DNA from: Haplosporangium gracile
Taxonomy: Eukaryota > Mortierellomycota > Mortierellomycetes > Mortierellales > Mortierellaceae
Direction: 5' to 3'
Assembly: GCA_015499985.1 (NCBI GenBank)
Contig: JAAAUF010000615.1
Coordinates: forward strand, 5,130 to 25,528
Length of the DNA: 20,399 bases
This document shows, piece by piece, positions 9,466 to 20,311 of the stretch. Each line of letters opens with the position of its first letter. The first letter of the stretch is position 1. The notes below the pieces were generated by a model, which was given only the letters and a program-made list of their open reading frames with translations, made no database searches and had not been told where the DNA came from. Position numbers and translations under genes: made by a program.

Positions 9466-10461
9466 ATCCCAGCCCATCCTGTAATTGTACCTACAAACCC
9501 ATGTAAATATAACCCGTTGTGCCCGCGTTTTCAACTGATTCTATGTGTATTTTGACTTGTACGCTGGAGAAAAAGAGCTACAGGCTGGTTCCTTATAAAT
9601 GCAGACTAATTATTGGACAGCGATGGGGTGTTTCGGCGCCTATCAGTATCAGTATCAGCTTGAGGATGAAGATCGTGTCATATTTTTATTCCAAGAAATA
9701 AGTGTTTTTCTCTTTGTTTTTCCTTTACTATTTCTGTCACTCGACTTCTTTTTTTTTTTTCTTGTTGCCTACAGTAGTTCCTTGCCTTTTTTGTCAATCA
9801 TCGAAAAAAATGCTATCGCAAACGAATATTCATCGCAAACACATGCTTTGGCTGATCTCAAGGTACCTGTCTCTCCCTTCTATAGCCTGTTGGCTCGCGT
9901 GGTAAGCCGATGCGAGGAATCCTAATGTGTGTGTGTGTCCGTGGAAAAGTAATAATAACCGTGTGTGGAACATCGAGAAGGATTGACGCCACCAAAACAA
10001 TTTCTTATCGCTTGAAATCGTATTTTTGGACTTTTGACCATGGGAAGAAAATAGAGTCATGCAAATTGATAGGGAGGGGCTCAACAGAGCAAAAGGGGTT
10101 GATAGAAAACCAACTATCGCCTCCCCCCCCCTTGCTCTCTCTTCTTTTTTTGTACAATGCATCTTGTTCATCACTTTGCTCGCCGTGTTTTTGAAGGGAG
10201 ATGATTCACAATTACTCATGACCAAACGATAGGCGATAACGGCTTTTCTTCGAAATACGATTGCGTCAGTCATTCCTTAACAACAGTGCGCGGCATTTAG
10301 GACACTGACCTTGACTGACTCGATATGAGCGCACGCACCTCTTGCCCTTCCTGTGGAAAATATAAAAGGCACAACGTATTCGCTACTCAAAGCAAATCAA
10401 CCACCCAGTCAACCATACGCAAATAACCGGATACCTACTTCAAACAACAATACCCTTAATA
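9466..10461. other. Intergenic region between protease and GNAT gene
   Basis: These 996 bp, between two genes on the same strand, hold the protease 3' UTR and the promoter of the acetyltransferase gene. Visible elements are three tandem ATCAGT-like units at about 9643-9658, T-rich runs near 9700-9770, a nine-C run near 10124-10132, and the TATA box at 10361. The sequence TGACTC (a Gcn4-type half site) occurs near 10316, but a single hexamer proves little. No convincing gene is seen in any frame. Confidence 0.6.
10361..10368 (+). promoter_or_regulatory. TATA box of the acetyltransferase gene (TATAAAAG)
   Basis: TATAAAAG is a textbook TATA box 94 nt upstream of the ATG at 10462. The leader between them has no ATG and is rich in CAA and AAC, as expected of a fungal 5' UTR. 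A TATA promoter suggests regulated rather than constitutive expression. Confidence 0.65.
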
Positions 10462-11331
10462 ATGAACGACATCCCAGCACCAATCCCCTCAACCTACAAG
10501 ATCCGCCCGGCGACAGAGCAAGACCTGCCCCAGATCAACGGCATTGTCAACCACGAGATTGCAGTCTCGATCAACAACTTCAACTATGGACCTCGCTCCG
10601 AACAGGACGGCCTTGCTTGGTTCCGAGCTACCATTGATGGCGGGTACCCCATCTTCGTCGCCACTACGACTGCTGTGGGGCCTGAGAAGGATGTTGTGGC
10701 GGGGTACTCGTCTCTGGGAAGTTTCCGACATAAGGATGGGTATCGCTTGTAAGTTTCTCTTTTACGCCCTTTTTTCTTTTCATATATCGGCATAGTAAAG
10801 AAGGGTCAAGGGACAAAATATGTCATAGTTTAGACTAAGAGTTGAAAACGACGCGTTTGAAACCATTCATATTAACAAAATCTGGTGCCACATCTTTTCT
10901 GGCTGTTGTTCTTTGATCAATACATAGCACGGCAGAGTACTCGTTATACATCCATTATGAGCACCGCCAGCGCGGTCTCGGAAAACGACTCCTCAAAGAC
11001 CTCCTTATCGAAGCTAAGCTTCGCAACTTTCACTCCATCATCGGTAAGACAACCCCCTCCCCCCCCCCTCCCCCCCCTTCACCACTTAGCCTCCTCCTCC
11101 TCCCTTTCCATTTTTTACTATACAAAAATTATATGTAAAAACATATAAAATATGTCTACATTAATTATTCTTTTTTTTTAAAAAATAACAATAGGGAGCA
11201 TTAGTGAAGATAACGAGGCGAGTGTCCACCTCGCAAAGTCGTTCGGATTCCGAATCGTCGGTACGATGAAGGAGAACGGATACAAGTTTGACCGTTGGAT
11301 CGATAACACCTTCCTCGAACTTCTCATCTGA
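10462..11331 (+). CDS. GNAT-family N-acetyltransferase, phosphinothricin / methionine-sulfoximine acetyltransferase type
   Basis: Three exons: 10462-10748, 10928-11043, 11195-11331. Introns are GT-AG, and the sum is 540 nt (179 residues), the usual size for this family. It opens with YKIRPATEQDLPQINGIVNHE, typical of the bacterial Pat/Bar and YncA/MnaT group. Next come GYPIFVA, VVAGYSSLGSFR and then TAEYSLYIH (Glu99 at the position of a conserved acidic residue). The acetyl-CoA loop is RQRGLGK (residues 109-115). The end, NEASVHLAKSFGF followed by GTMKENGYKFDRWID, is also diagnostic. Known relatives acetylate the amino group of glutamate-like toxic analogues or methionine derivatives; the native substrate here is unknown. 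The family is mainly bacterial, so an old transfer is plausible, but the two introns and fungal promoter show it is fully domesticated. It is convergent with the Ndt80-type gene. Confidence 0.9.
11053..11077 (+). repeat. C-rich tract (C5-T-C10-T-C8) just inside GNAT intron 2
   Basis: Three long C runs separated by single Ts start 9 nt after the donor GT. The minus strand carries the matching G runs and could fold as a G-quadruplex. A CTCCTCCTCC stretch follows at about 11090. Runs this long are prone to slippage and sequencing error, so exact lengths are uncertain. Confidence 0.85.
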
Positions 11332-11534
11332 GCCGATATACACCCACTCGCCCATCCACATCAGGAACATCGGCCGTATGATGAAGGACGAAGGAAAGCA
11401 GGAAGCAAAGAACAGGAAGGATTAGATTTTTTTTTTTTTTTTGAGGATTGACATATGAATGATGATGAACAGGGTAGGGGTGAGAGCCCGGAGGAGAGGC
11501 GAAAAGACTTTTATGGAGGATGTGTTTTGTTGTT

Positions 11535-11540
11535 TTTATT
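11535..11540 (-). terminator. Candidate poly(A) signal of the Ndt80-type gene (AATAAA, minus strand)
   Basis: TTTATT on the plus strand gives AATAAA on the minus strand, 264 nt after the stop codon of the Ndt80-type gene. It is the first canonical hexamer I noticed downstream on that strand. A closer non-canonical site could be used instead. Confidence 0.3.
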
Positions 11541-11584
11541 GTTTTTGTTGTTTATGTTGTTTTTGTAAATTTGTTGTCGAGAGA

Positions 11585-11590
11585 AATAAA
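11585..11590 (+). terminator. Candidate poly(A) signal of the GNAT gene (AATAAA)
   Basis: AATAAA, directly followed by a long genomic A run, lies 254 nt after the GNAT stop codon. A second AATAAA follows at about 11610. The A run complicates mapping of true poly(A) sites because it can prime oligo-dT. Confidence 0.35.
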
Positions 11591-11803
11591 AAAAAAAAAA
11601 AAAACAATGAATAAAAACATAAAACTAAAAGGATAACGACTGATGTTGGAGGTAGAAATTAATTACAAAGGAGAATAAACCAAAACAAACAATCAAGAAA
11701 AAAAAAATCCCCCCCTCCCCGGGAGAAAAAAAGAGACAAGGATTGATCGATCGAAAGAGCAAAACAAGATACAAAAAAGAGGGTTTATACATGTATATTA
11801 GTT

Positions 11804-14800
11804 CTAATACTCCGGTTCAACTTTGACACTGTGTAGAGAAGGATAACCTGAACTCGTATCCTTATTGCTATTATTGCTGCTGTTGCCGCCTGCATATGAA
11901 TTCAGGTCATAGGCATCCTCGTATGTGTTGTTCATTGCGACCGATGGCAGGTAAGGATGGTGCTGATGAAGAAACGCATTGCTGCTCTGCTGAATGTCAG
12001 CTGCCGTCCCATTGCTGTTGTTGTCGAGGTCGTACAGAGTGTAGCCGAAAGATGACGAAGCCGAGGAGGATGTCGTAGTTGTAGCAGCAGGTGTAGCCAT
12101 GCCGTTCAACCCTGCATGTCCAAAGTGGTCGCTGGTTGGCGGATACATAAAGATCGGAGCTGAAGAGGACGACGAGGATGATGGCTGAGGGTATGACAGC
12201 TTCTCGTCTGGTTCTGACTCGATCAGAGAGAATTGACCTGTGCCTTCTCCTCCAGTCTGTTCCGAGAACGCGCCACTCGCCTGCATCATCGAAACTGAGG
12301 AATGCTGCTGCTGATGATACCCGACGCCAAGTCCAGAATAGCCGCCAGGGATGTTGTTGGCTCCTGCGACGGAGGTGTATAAAGCATGGCTAGCAGCAAT
12401 GGTGGCAGGGGAGTCAAACGATCCCTGATGTTGTTGCTGTTGGAATACGGTAGAGTCCTGTCCACTTCCATCAGTCTCGTACTTCTCCAACGTCGTCTCG
12501 AGTCGGTTATCGAAAGAATGACCGCCTGGACTCACTCCAGCCCCGGGAGTTCCCACCATCATTATGCGAGGAATCGATCCAAAGCTCGAAGGGCGCTGAG
12601 CGAAATACGATGTTTGGCTATGGTGATGGTATCCGTTTTCCTGTGGAGAAGGCTGTTGGTGTCCACTATTGCCATTCTGGTAATGCTGGAAGGCCGGGTA
12701 AGCCATAGTGGGAGATGAGAATGCAGATCCGTCGTAGGTCGAAGCAGGCGAGGACATGGACGACGCGTCGGTCCAGCCTTGGTGCGCCGTTGCTTGATTT
12801 GAATAAAACGATTGCGCTGCGGCCACCGACCTCGCCGTACTAGGACTGTAGTCTGTACCAAATCCCATCCCTGGGCCACCAGGCGAGATGGGCGAAAGTG
12901 GTCCACCACTGCGACTGCCGTCTGCCGCCGTCGAGAGGCCGAGGTTTAGGGTGTTCATCTCGATACCAATACCGGCGCCAGCGGCGACACTATGGTTCCG
13001 ACTCTGAGCCCCCGAAAAGTGACCCGCGTTGTGGTATGGGTGGTGCGACGAGCGCGAGCTAATGCTCGAGTGGCGTCTTTCCCTAAAGACATCTGAGGCG
13101 GGGGACAAAGTCATCTCTCCCTCCGGAGTATCGGGGGTATAGTGTCCAGGACTCCGACCACGGACCACCAGAGCATCGGATTGTGACGCAGCGACGCGGA
13201 TGATGTGGCCGTCCTGGGTGTGGGCAAATAGATCGACCATCAGGATATAAAACTGCTGGGCTGCTCGTCTCTTCCCATTGTTGGCAGTCGCCGTCTTGAA
13301 CTGCACGCGCTCAAAGGTGGCAATCGACTGATTGCAGGCCGTCGCTGGCAATGCAAAGTTACCTCCTCCGCGGATCTCGCGGCGGCTAGGGACAATTTGA
13401 GGTCCCTTGTCGCGTTTTGGAGTATGCTGGATAAGACCGATCTTGGTGCTGGTGCTCCCAATCTTGGAAGAGATGGAGATCGAAAAGTGCGTCACCAGTG
13501 CCAGACGAGTAGGTCCTGAAATCGGGGGCATAGAGGAATGTTGTTCCATAACCGATGCGGTGCCAGCGGCAGCGGCCGTCATCCTGCTGTGGTTTCCTGT
13601 TGTGTCCGGTCCGGCAGCGCCCATAGTGTGTTCCGTCATGAATATGAACGATTCGTCATCTGCCTCCTTCTTGATCCTGTACAGTTGTCGCTGCTCATCT
13701 GCTGCTTGTGACATGGCAAAGTCCTGCTGCTGTCGGATCTCCTCGGAAAAGTCGGCAGGGAGAGGATCGGGCAGCTCGATGAGACAGGGCACCTCAGAAA
13801 TCTGGGAGTGGTCGAAACCCAAAATACAGAACGCCGTGCTGATCTGAAAGTAGTTCCGACGGTAACAAGTCCAAATGTCTCTCGTCATGAAGAATCCCTT
13901 TTCGATCCTAGCCATCACTTTGAGTTTGTATCTAGTAGAATATAAACCCAGAAAGAAAAAGATACGAAAGAAAAGGTATCAAATGCGAAAAAAAAGTGAG
14001 ATACGTCACGTTAGGAACGTGTACCTTCTGAGAATATGTGGGAAAGGTATCTCAACGACAAGAGTAGAGACCATATGAACATGATAAGAAGTGAATAGGA
14101 TACTTACGATTCGGCCTGGTCGAAACTGAACACATTGTAGAACTGTGTGGTGTTGGAAAAGTATGGTCCATCTGAGGAAATGACAAGAGGTCCTCCTTTC
14201 CGCATTCGTTGAATGGAACGGGGGACAGTGGAGCCGGCAATCGAGTTGCGATGGTGGACACCAGGACCACAGAGGACCATGCTGTAATAAAACAAAAAAA
14301 AAGTCGGTTTATCGGATAAAAAATAGGTATACGGTTAGGGTGGGGCGTAAGTTGGGCGCCGGTTGTTTCGGTTTTTTTTCTACCTCGTCCCAATAGCCAA
14401 AGTGACAAATATAAAACCAATAGAGTGAAGATCGCATGCGAGTCAGTATTGATGTTGACGTTGATGGATGGATTGGGTCAGCCGAACAAACCTTTTTTCG
14501 TTGTAATTGTGCGGGAAGAAGTCAGGGAGACTGGCGCGATGGTGGAGCATTCCGTTTATGTCGGAGCTGTGTTGGAACACACAGTGGTGCAAGTGTATTT
14601 GGAAAAGCCATAAAAAGACAAACAAAGGATTTTCCCGAGGGATGGGATTGGTCAGTATGAGTGGTTGTTGATGGGACGTGACGATTGGCCAAAAGCCTAA
14701 AAGTGTCACTGATTATTTCTTTTTCTCTTCAGGCACCATCAACTCTCGATGGGTTCGATCATTATTGATGTTGCTTTGCTTACCTAGGGAGTGGGTCTTT

Positions 14801-15715
14801 TCCAAGGCCATAGCAGTTCTGCACTGGGGATAGATCTTGTTGCTGCTGTTGTTGCTGCTGGTATTCTTTTGATGTGTGCTTCTCTATAGGAGTTCTAAGA
14901 AAAGACGAATATGCAAACAAGGGCGCCAATAGTGGTGGGATAATGGGAAAAGAAGAAGAAGACTATGGTCAGGAGACAATAAACAGGTAGCAGACATTTC
15001 GCTTTCTTTCTACTCATGTCAGTGAATGAGTTAGCGTATGGGAACGGACTTTTTGCGACAAGTCCTTTTTCTTTTTTCTTTTTTCTTTTTTGAGAGCGGA
15101 AAAGGTGAGCACTGGCCAACCGCAAAGTCCGCACACATGTTCCGATGGGACTTTGATGATTCCACACTAGCACTGTACTCCTCTCCTGCTCCTCTATCGG
15201 CTTACCCGCTTGCTTATTTTCCTTTTCCCCTCTCCCATTCCTTCGGTATTTCCGTACTCATTTTCATCGCATCGCATCGCATCACATCACATCGCATTTT
15301 TTATATCTCTCTCTTCTCTCTTTCCTTCGAGCTATTGCTCTCGCATATTCCGTTAGAGAGGAGGTCCTTGCGGCTGTATGTACACTTACATTGGTGAAAT
15401 AATGGCCAATCCCGCCAAAGGTGGCTCTGATAGACTGGAAATGGGCTGTAGTGGATGCACAGGAGAGCTCGTGAGGGAGTGCATATGCGGCGAGTTCATT
15501 GGGTAAAACGTTGCTGCATCATGTAGACTTGTCAACGTGTTGTTTGAAGCGCTGTTGGTAGTGATGGTCTCCTGACTGAACGGAGTTGTCTCAGTGCATA
15601 CTGGCGGACCTGGTGGCAGGGGACAGAGTGCAGGATGCGAGAGCGAAGACATGGAGGCCGGAGTTGTTGTCTCAACGGCGACGGGAGAGGATGGTGACGA
15701 CAAAGAAACGACCAT
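11804..15715 (-). CDS. Ndt80/PhoG-domain transcription factor (XprG / VIB-1 family)
   Basis: Four exons, in transcript order: 15715-15390, 14894-14784, 14281-14108, 13931-11804. Introns are GT-AG, and the sum is 2739 nt (912 residues). The p53-like Ndt80 DNA-binding domain spans about residues 147-468. Its hallmark blocks are ARIEKGFF, WTCYRRNYFQIS (224-235), HTPKRDKGPQ (373-382), FERVQFKTATANNGKRRAAQQF (410-431, interrupted here only by typing limit concerns) and VVRGRSPGHY (459-468). A low-complexity insert (about 265-345) splits the domain. The N-terminus is Ser/Pro/Thr-rich with a Q8 run (121-128), and the long C-terminal half is Ser/Gln/Gly/Tyr-rich, like an activation region. Two SUMO-type motifs are present, IKKE (290-293) and VKVE (906-909). 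In Aspergillus and Neurospora this family controls extracellular proteases, starvation response and heterokaryon incompatibility; yeast Ndt80 drives middle meiosis. The start has A at -3 and G at +4, and the 424-nt leader has no ATG. The role in this species is inferred. Confidence 0.93.
14282..14783 (-). other. Intron 2 of the Ndt80-type gene, 502 nt
   Basis: The donor CCTAG|GTAAGC and acceptor TTATTACAG|CATGG join to LPSMVLCGPG in frame. Open frames inside the intron on both strands (for example 14425-14613 plus) show no family resemblance. I see no repeat or RNA gene. Confidence 0.75.
15071..15091 (+). repeat. (CTTTTTT)3 heptanucleotide repeat
   Basis: Three perfect CTTTTTT units, preceded by a shorter CTTTTT unit at 15065, inside intron 1 of the Ndt80-type gene. 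Confidence 0.85.
15266..15295 (+). repeat. (ATCGC/ATCAC)6 pentanucleotide repeat
   Basis: Six tandem pentamers, ATCGC three times, ATCAC twice, then ATCGC, inside intron 1 of the Ndt80-type gene. The G/A difference marks diverged units. Confidence 0.9.
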
Positions 15716-16139
15716 TTTGGTAGTAGAAGAAAAAAAGGTATAAAAAAGAAAGAAAGGAGGTGAGGAGGGAGCGAAGAGGTTGAAGAAAGTGGACCGACGG
15801 GAGGGGGTGACAGGTGAAGGACAGTCTACGGACTAATTCAAAAAAGATTACAACTGAGCAAAAAAAAGTAAAAAGAGGAGGGGACTCAATTGGCACAGAC
15901 TGCAAAGAAGGTATTAAAGGCGTTTATGAACAATGTGAAAGAATATGAGCACTTAGTGAACAATCGGCAGGAAAAAAAAAAGAAAGAAACGAGTACAAGA
16001 AGGTATATGAGGAAAGGGGGAAAAAAATACAAGAAATGAGAGAACGAAAGAGAGGGATATTGTTAATCGAGCTCGGAGGGGAGCTTATGGGTTAACAAAG
16101 TTGAATGTGCAAGAACGCCAGATAGGCAAAGGGGAGGAT
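15716..16139 (-). promoter_or_regulatory. ATG-free pyrimidine-rich leader of the Ndt80-type gene
   Basis: On the gene's strand no ATG occurs for 424 nt upstream of the start, which supports the chosen start and suggests a long uORF-free leader. The strand is rich in CT and T runs (purine-rich on the plus strand). An open frame overlapping the start (15672-15905) begins only at TTG, so it is not evidence of a uORF. No clear TATA box is visible. Confidence 0.5.
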
Positions 16140-17337
16140 CATATGTACGTTAAAAAAAATCTTGGCAAAAAAAAGATAGTATGACAACGTGTGAAGTTTC
16201 GACGAAAAAGAAAAAAAAAAGTGAGATCACCTTTGTGTCTGATTTTGTTTGGAGAGGGGATGATGAACAGAAACGGATGGTGAGGAATGAGAGTGAATGG
16301 ACGCGAGATGAGGATGGGTCCGGAGGGCGTGAGTAGGTTTCGTTGGCTACGCGTGTACACAGCAGAAAAATGGATGTGAAAAAAGGGGCAGGGGGTGACT
16401 GAAACGAAAATTGAGGAGGGAAGGAAAAAGAAAGGAGGGATTATGTCGGGCGTTGTTTTACAGTTGTGAGGATGTGTGCAGGGGAGAGGGAGAAAGAGAC
16501 AGGAAAAATGGAATGAGATGACAGGTGACAAGTGGTGATGGTGGTGGAATGAGCAGAGGTGAATGAGTGAAAAGCACCAAGAAGAAAAAGAAAAAGAGAA
16601 AAGAGGGAGGAGAGGAATAGGAGGAAAGAAAGGTGAGGATGGAAGAAGAAGAAGAATAAAAAAATGAAGTTAACAAAAAGAACAAAGAAAAAAAAACGAG
16701 GTAAGCGGAAATGTAGGGTAGGAGAGAAGTGTGGGTGTGAGAGCAAGAGAGCAAGAGTGAGGAAGGGCGGTTGAACCATTAGACAATCATCGAGTGCAAG
16801 TTCCACCTTATATCTTTTTTTTTTTTGCTTTCCTTTCCTTTTCTTTTTTTCTTATTCATTGGCTACTTCTTTTTCACTTCTGGCTTCACCTTCACGCCAC
16901 CCTCTCTCTCTCTCCCTCTGTCTCTATGTATACTCAATGAGCACTAATTGCGAGCCATGGCTCGAATTCGCCGCGATGGGTATGGTGTGGGTCGAAACGA
17001 TGGGCTGAACTGCATGAGAAAAAATAGTGGGCCAACAAAAAGGTATCAAAGAAGAAGCAAAAAAACGAGTGCCAGCGAATGAAAGAAGGGCGCGATCGAT
17101 ACTTTGTCATGCTCGATGACCGCGATAAAAAAACAAACGACGGAAGACCACTGCTTGTTTTGATTGTTGTTTGGCTTGTTTGTATGGTTCATGCAGCAGA
17201 GTACCACTAATGCTCCAAATAAATATGAAAGTGAGTAATCAATTGGTCCGCATGCGACAACAACATACACTTTTCTTACTGTTGTTTTTGCGCGCTCATT
17301 GTGGCGACATGGCTTGAACGTGTGCTCTTGTTGGTGT

Positions 17338-17358
17338 GTACATGTTCAGTACATGTAC
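17338..17358. repeat. Short inverted repeat GTACATG-7 nt-CATGTAC
   Basis: Two perfect 7-nt arms separated by 7 nt (TTCAGTA), in the long intergenic region. It could be a dimer-binding site or a small hairpin. Dyads of this size occur by chance in several kilobases. Confidence 0.4.
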
Positions 17359-18829
17359 CTGAAAAGTGACAGATATCGAAAAAGAGAGGCGACCCTATCA
17401 TCTGTCGTCTGTGCCTTTGAACCCACCAATTAATAACCGACCGCATTTTTCATACTTTGCCAACTAACATAGGTTACCAGCAGCAGCTATACCCAACACC
17501 CTCTCTCCCTTTTTACCCTTCGGTCTTTACACTTCGGCACTCATCCGACTGGGTGAACAAAAGCAAGAGACAACTTAAAACGCTTGTTTGTTTATCGATA
17601 TGCCTTGGCCTTCATTGTCATTTTATCCCTGTTTCCAACTCTACTCATTTTTAGTAATCTCATAAAGATCTTCCTTCTCTTCTCCGTGTTCGCTAGTTCG
17701 CAACCCAGCTATCGGTCATAAATTTGTATTTTCTAATCTTCGTCTTTTCACTTCCCTTTCCCTTACTCAATCTTATTCGGGTTACTCAACTCAAAACCCG
17801 ATCTCTCATTGTTCATGTATGTACACTTCCTCCACTTTACCTCAAACCCTACATTTGAGAAATGCACTTGAGCATCTGTTACTCGGCCCGAGCAAGCTAA
17901 AGTCCGTCGCTTTTTCCTCTGCACAATTCCTGCTCCTCCTCAACGTTTCATTCTCTTGGTGCTCAACATTTCAAATGTCAAATGCGTAAATTCAATCTGC
18001 AGACCAACAACCCGTTCGCTCTCATGGTTTCTGACTTTATATTCTGTCATGATAATTGAGAAAAAACAAGCCTGAGAGGTTGAGCAAAGCGACAAGAAAA
18101 TGACATCCTTGAGGGGTCAGACCAGGCAAGCATTACATGAAAAAACTCCTCCAAAAAGTAGTTTGAATAGCGAACGGGAAAAAAAGCAGAAAAACAACCT
18201 TTCTGGAATTCAAACTATGGGCCATTTGCTAGACTAACATATGTGTCCCAGAAGTAAATGCATGCAATCAAGGTCTTTATTTTTTTTTATTTTTTTCTTG
18301 CCTAACCTTACTGTCCAACGCTGTTATGTGTATACTTGACGACGGCACGGATAGAGTATTCTAAGATTGCTCTCAGATGTTTTTTCTTTCTGCCTTTCAT
18401 TCTTTGTTATTGTTCGAGTTTAAGGTCAGATCGTTGGCTCGGTCGCTCTCACTTTTACTTTTCACTCACTCTCTTCGTCGTTTAATCGCGGGCATAATTA
18501 CCGGTTTCTCTGTGCGAGAAGTTTTACCAAATTGAATCCGTCCGCCTTTTTTCCATTTCTACGTGTATCGACAATCGTATGTGCCTTATCACCCACTGTT
18601 ATAATCATACTCCTAAGGTCTCGTTTATCTCAACTCGTTTGAAAAAACAGAAGAACAACGTGGAAGAAAGATTGAGGCATTTGAGATTTTTTTTCTCTCC
18701 ATGCAGATATTCACCCAACCCACGATTATACACGTTTTGCATTGTCCAAAATGTCATAATTGTTGTTGCATGGTTTGCCCATTTGACGGAATAATGAAAA
18801 AAAACCCAAGAGTCATCGGACAGAATATC

Positions 18830-18864
18830 TAACAACAACAACGAGCACACAACAACAACAACAA
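18830..18864 (+). repeat. CAA-rich simple repeat
   Basis: Two blocks of CAA units separated by a GAGCACA interruption, in the long intergenic region. CAA-rich sequence is common in fungal 5' leaders, but no ATG-led gene follows here. Confidence 0.75.
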
Positions 18865-19388
18865 AGCTCGGCAAAAAATAAAAACAAAAAACAAACAACG
18901 AGGAACGAGTATACATGAATGCGTACTATGTGTCGTATGAATTTCGAATGGAACAATGGGTGTCAAAGAACAAGTGACCCAATGTCAAAAAAAAAAAAGA
19001 ATTGGGCGTAGGAATTTTTCCTCCCTTCCTCCGTCACTTGTTGTCATTGTCACCTTTCCTTCTTTCCTTCTTTTCTTCTCTCTGTCTACAACGCACTCAA
19101 TCACTTATCCTCTCATTTTTTTTTTGTTTTGGTGTCTCATGCAGGATTCTGTGCAACCCTATTTTTTGCTTTTCTTTCTTTCAACTCTGAAGGTTTGTTT
19201 CGAAATGAATGACTCTCTTGCATTTTGAGTCGATGGGTACCAAGGAGAAGTAATGCATACGATAAACACCAGACAGAAAGAAAGAAATAAAGAAAATAGT
19301 ATTAGGCTAAAAGCCAAAGAAGCAACTACTATCAACAATCAACAGTAATCAACAACAATCAGCCAAGGAAAGACAACAACAAACATTG

Positions 19389-19408
19389 AAAAAAAAAAAA
19401 AAAAAAAA
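19389..19408 (+). repeat. A20 homopolymer tract
   Basis: Twenty consecutive A residues following a CAA-rich stretch. I looked for a retroposed gene or SINE upstream, which such a tail could mark, and saw none. It is most likely a nucleosome-excluding poly(dA:dT) tract. Confidence 0.85.
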
Positions 19409-20269
19409 CGAACGTGTGAGCAATTGTCGTTTGGATCCTCCGCGGTTCCCTTTGTCGAACAATGCAGACAAGAAAAAAACAAAAACAAACAAGAGACCCA
19501 CATTGGCACCGGTCGCATCCTATTGGTTTACGGGAGGCAATCTAGCAATGCAAACAGTAATTTTGAGATTAACGTTTTTAACAGAACGATAAAAGGAAAA
19601 ATGTGAATGGGAAGGAACAGAACAAGATGAGGGAAATCCCAGGAAACAGGAAACACAGCAGCACGGATTATCCAGCCGTTCCATCAAGTTAATCAGGAAG
19701 GAAAAAATGGAACCGACAAATAGAAACAGCAGAGGCAGGAAGGTGTACAATCGGGAGATACATCACCACTACCGCACTTTCGACAACGACTGTAACGATA
19801 ACAAAATCTAAACGGACGAGCGATGAAGTCGTTCGATTGCACAGATGACCTTCTCTCCTTCTCTCCTTCACATATTTGGATGAACCTTCATTTTATGCTT
19901 TCTTTTCGTAGGTTTGCTACAACCCCACTATCACAAAACTATACCAACAAATAACACGCCCACTTTTGTTTTCATAATTGCATACCAGTATCCACCTTGT
20001 AAGGGCAACAACAAATACAATCAACATCAACAAATATCACTACTAATAATTGCGCCGGGAATGGGCGAGGATAGTTGTGAGAAAGCATTGGCCTATAAAG
20101 TAAAACCCAAAAAATGCTGAAAGTGAGCATCAGGTGAAAGTTGTCCCTTCCCTCCCTTCTCTTTTCATTCTCTCTTCCTCTCTGCCCTTCTTTACATCTT
20201 TTCTTTGTCAATTGTACTTCTGTTTTGACGCCTTAGAATCCACCTTGTTTTTTATTTAGGCATATCGAA

Positions 20270-20311
20270 GCAACAAACAACAAACAACAGGCAAACAACA
20301 AAACGGCAACA
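20270..20311 (+). repeat. CAAACAA-rich simple repeat near the right edge
   Basis: A run of CAACAAACAA-type units after a pyrimidine-rich block and a TTATTTAG site. The order (pyrimidine block, possible splice acceptor, CAA-rich leader) resembles the 5' leaders of the plus-strand genes here, so a plus-strand gene may begin beyond 20399. Confidence 0.5.

Larger units (their letters stand above)
11332..11803. other. Convergent intergenic region between the GNAT and Ndt80-type genes
   Basis: 472 bp between facing stop codons. It contains a T15-16 run (about 11427-11442), a TTGTTT-rich block (about 11522-11577), an A17-18 run after AATAAA at 11585, and a short C-rich element near 11709-11719. Candidate poly(A) signals on the two strands lie past each other, so the two 3' UTRs may overlap. 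No gene is visible. Confidence 0.6.
14895..15389 (-). other. Intron 1 of the Ndt80-type gene, 495 nt, with simple repeats
   Basis: The donor CAAT|GTAAGT and acceptor TTTTCTTAG|AACTCC give the phase-correct join SP-ITPIEK. The intron contains two simple repeats: six ATCGC/ATCAC units at 15266-15295 and three CTTTTTT units at 15071-15091. Nothing else is recognisable. Confidence 0.75.

Noticed and set aside
14425..14613. Plus-strand 62-codon frame in intron 2 of the Ndt80-type gene with protein-like composition
   Set aside because: It lies wholly inside an intron whose removal gives a perfect domain join on the other strand, and it resembles no known family.
14745..14765. GGTTCGATC, a tRNA B-box-like sequence
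   Set aside because: It lacks the final CC of the B box, has no A box or cloverleaf around it, and lies in an intron of a gene on the other strand.
15672..15905. Possible uORF overlapping the Ndt80-type start codon
   Set aside because: It begins at TTG only; no ATG exists on that strand between 15716 and 16139.
17457..17654. Small plus-strand gene after a branch-point and acceptor-like site
   Set aside because: There is no ATG start (opens at TTG), composition is low-complexity, and no partner exon was found.
19250..19408. Retroposon or SINE ending in the A20 tract
   Set aside because: No Pol III boxes, target-site duplication or coding remnant could be seen.
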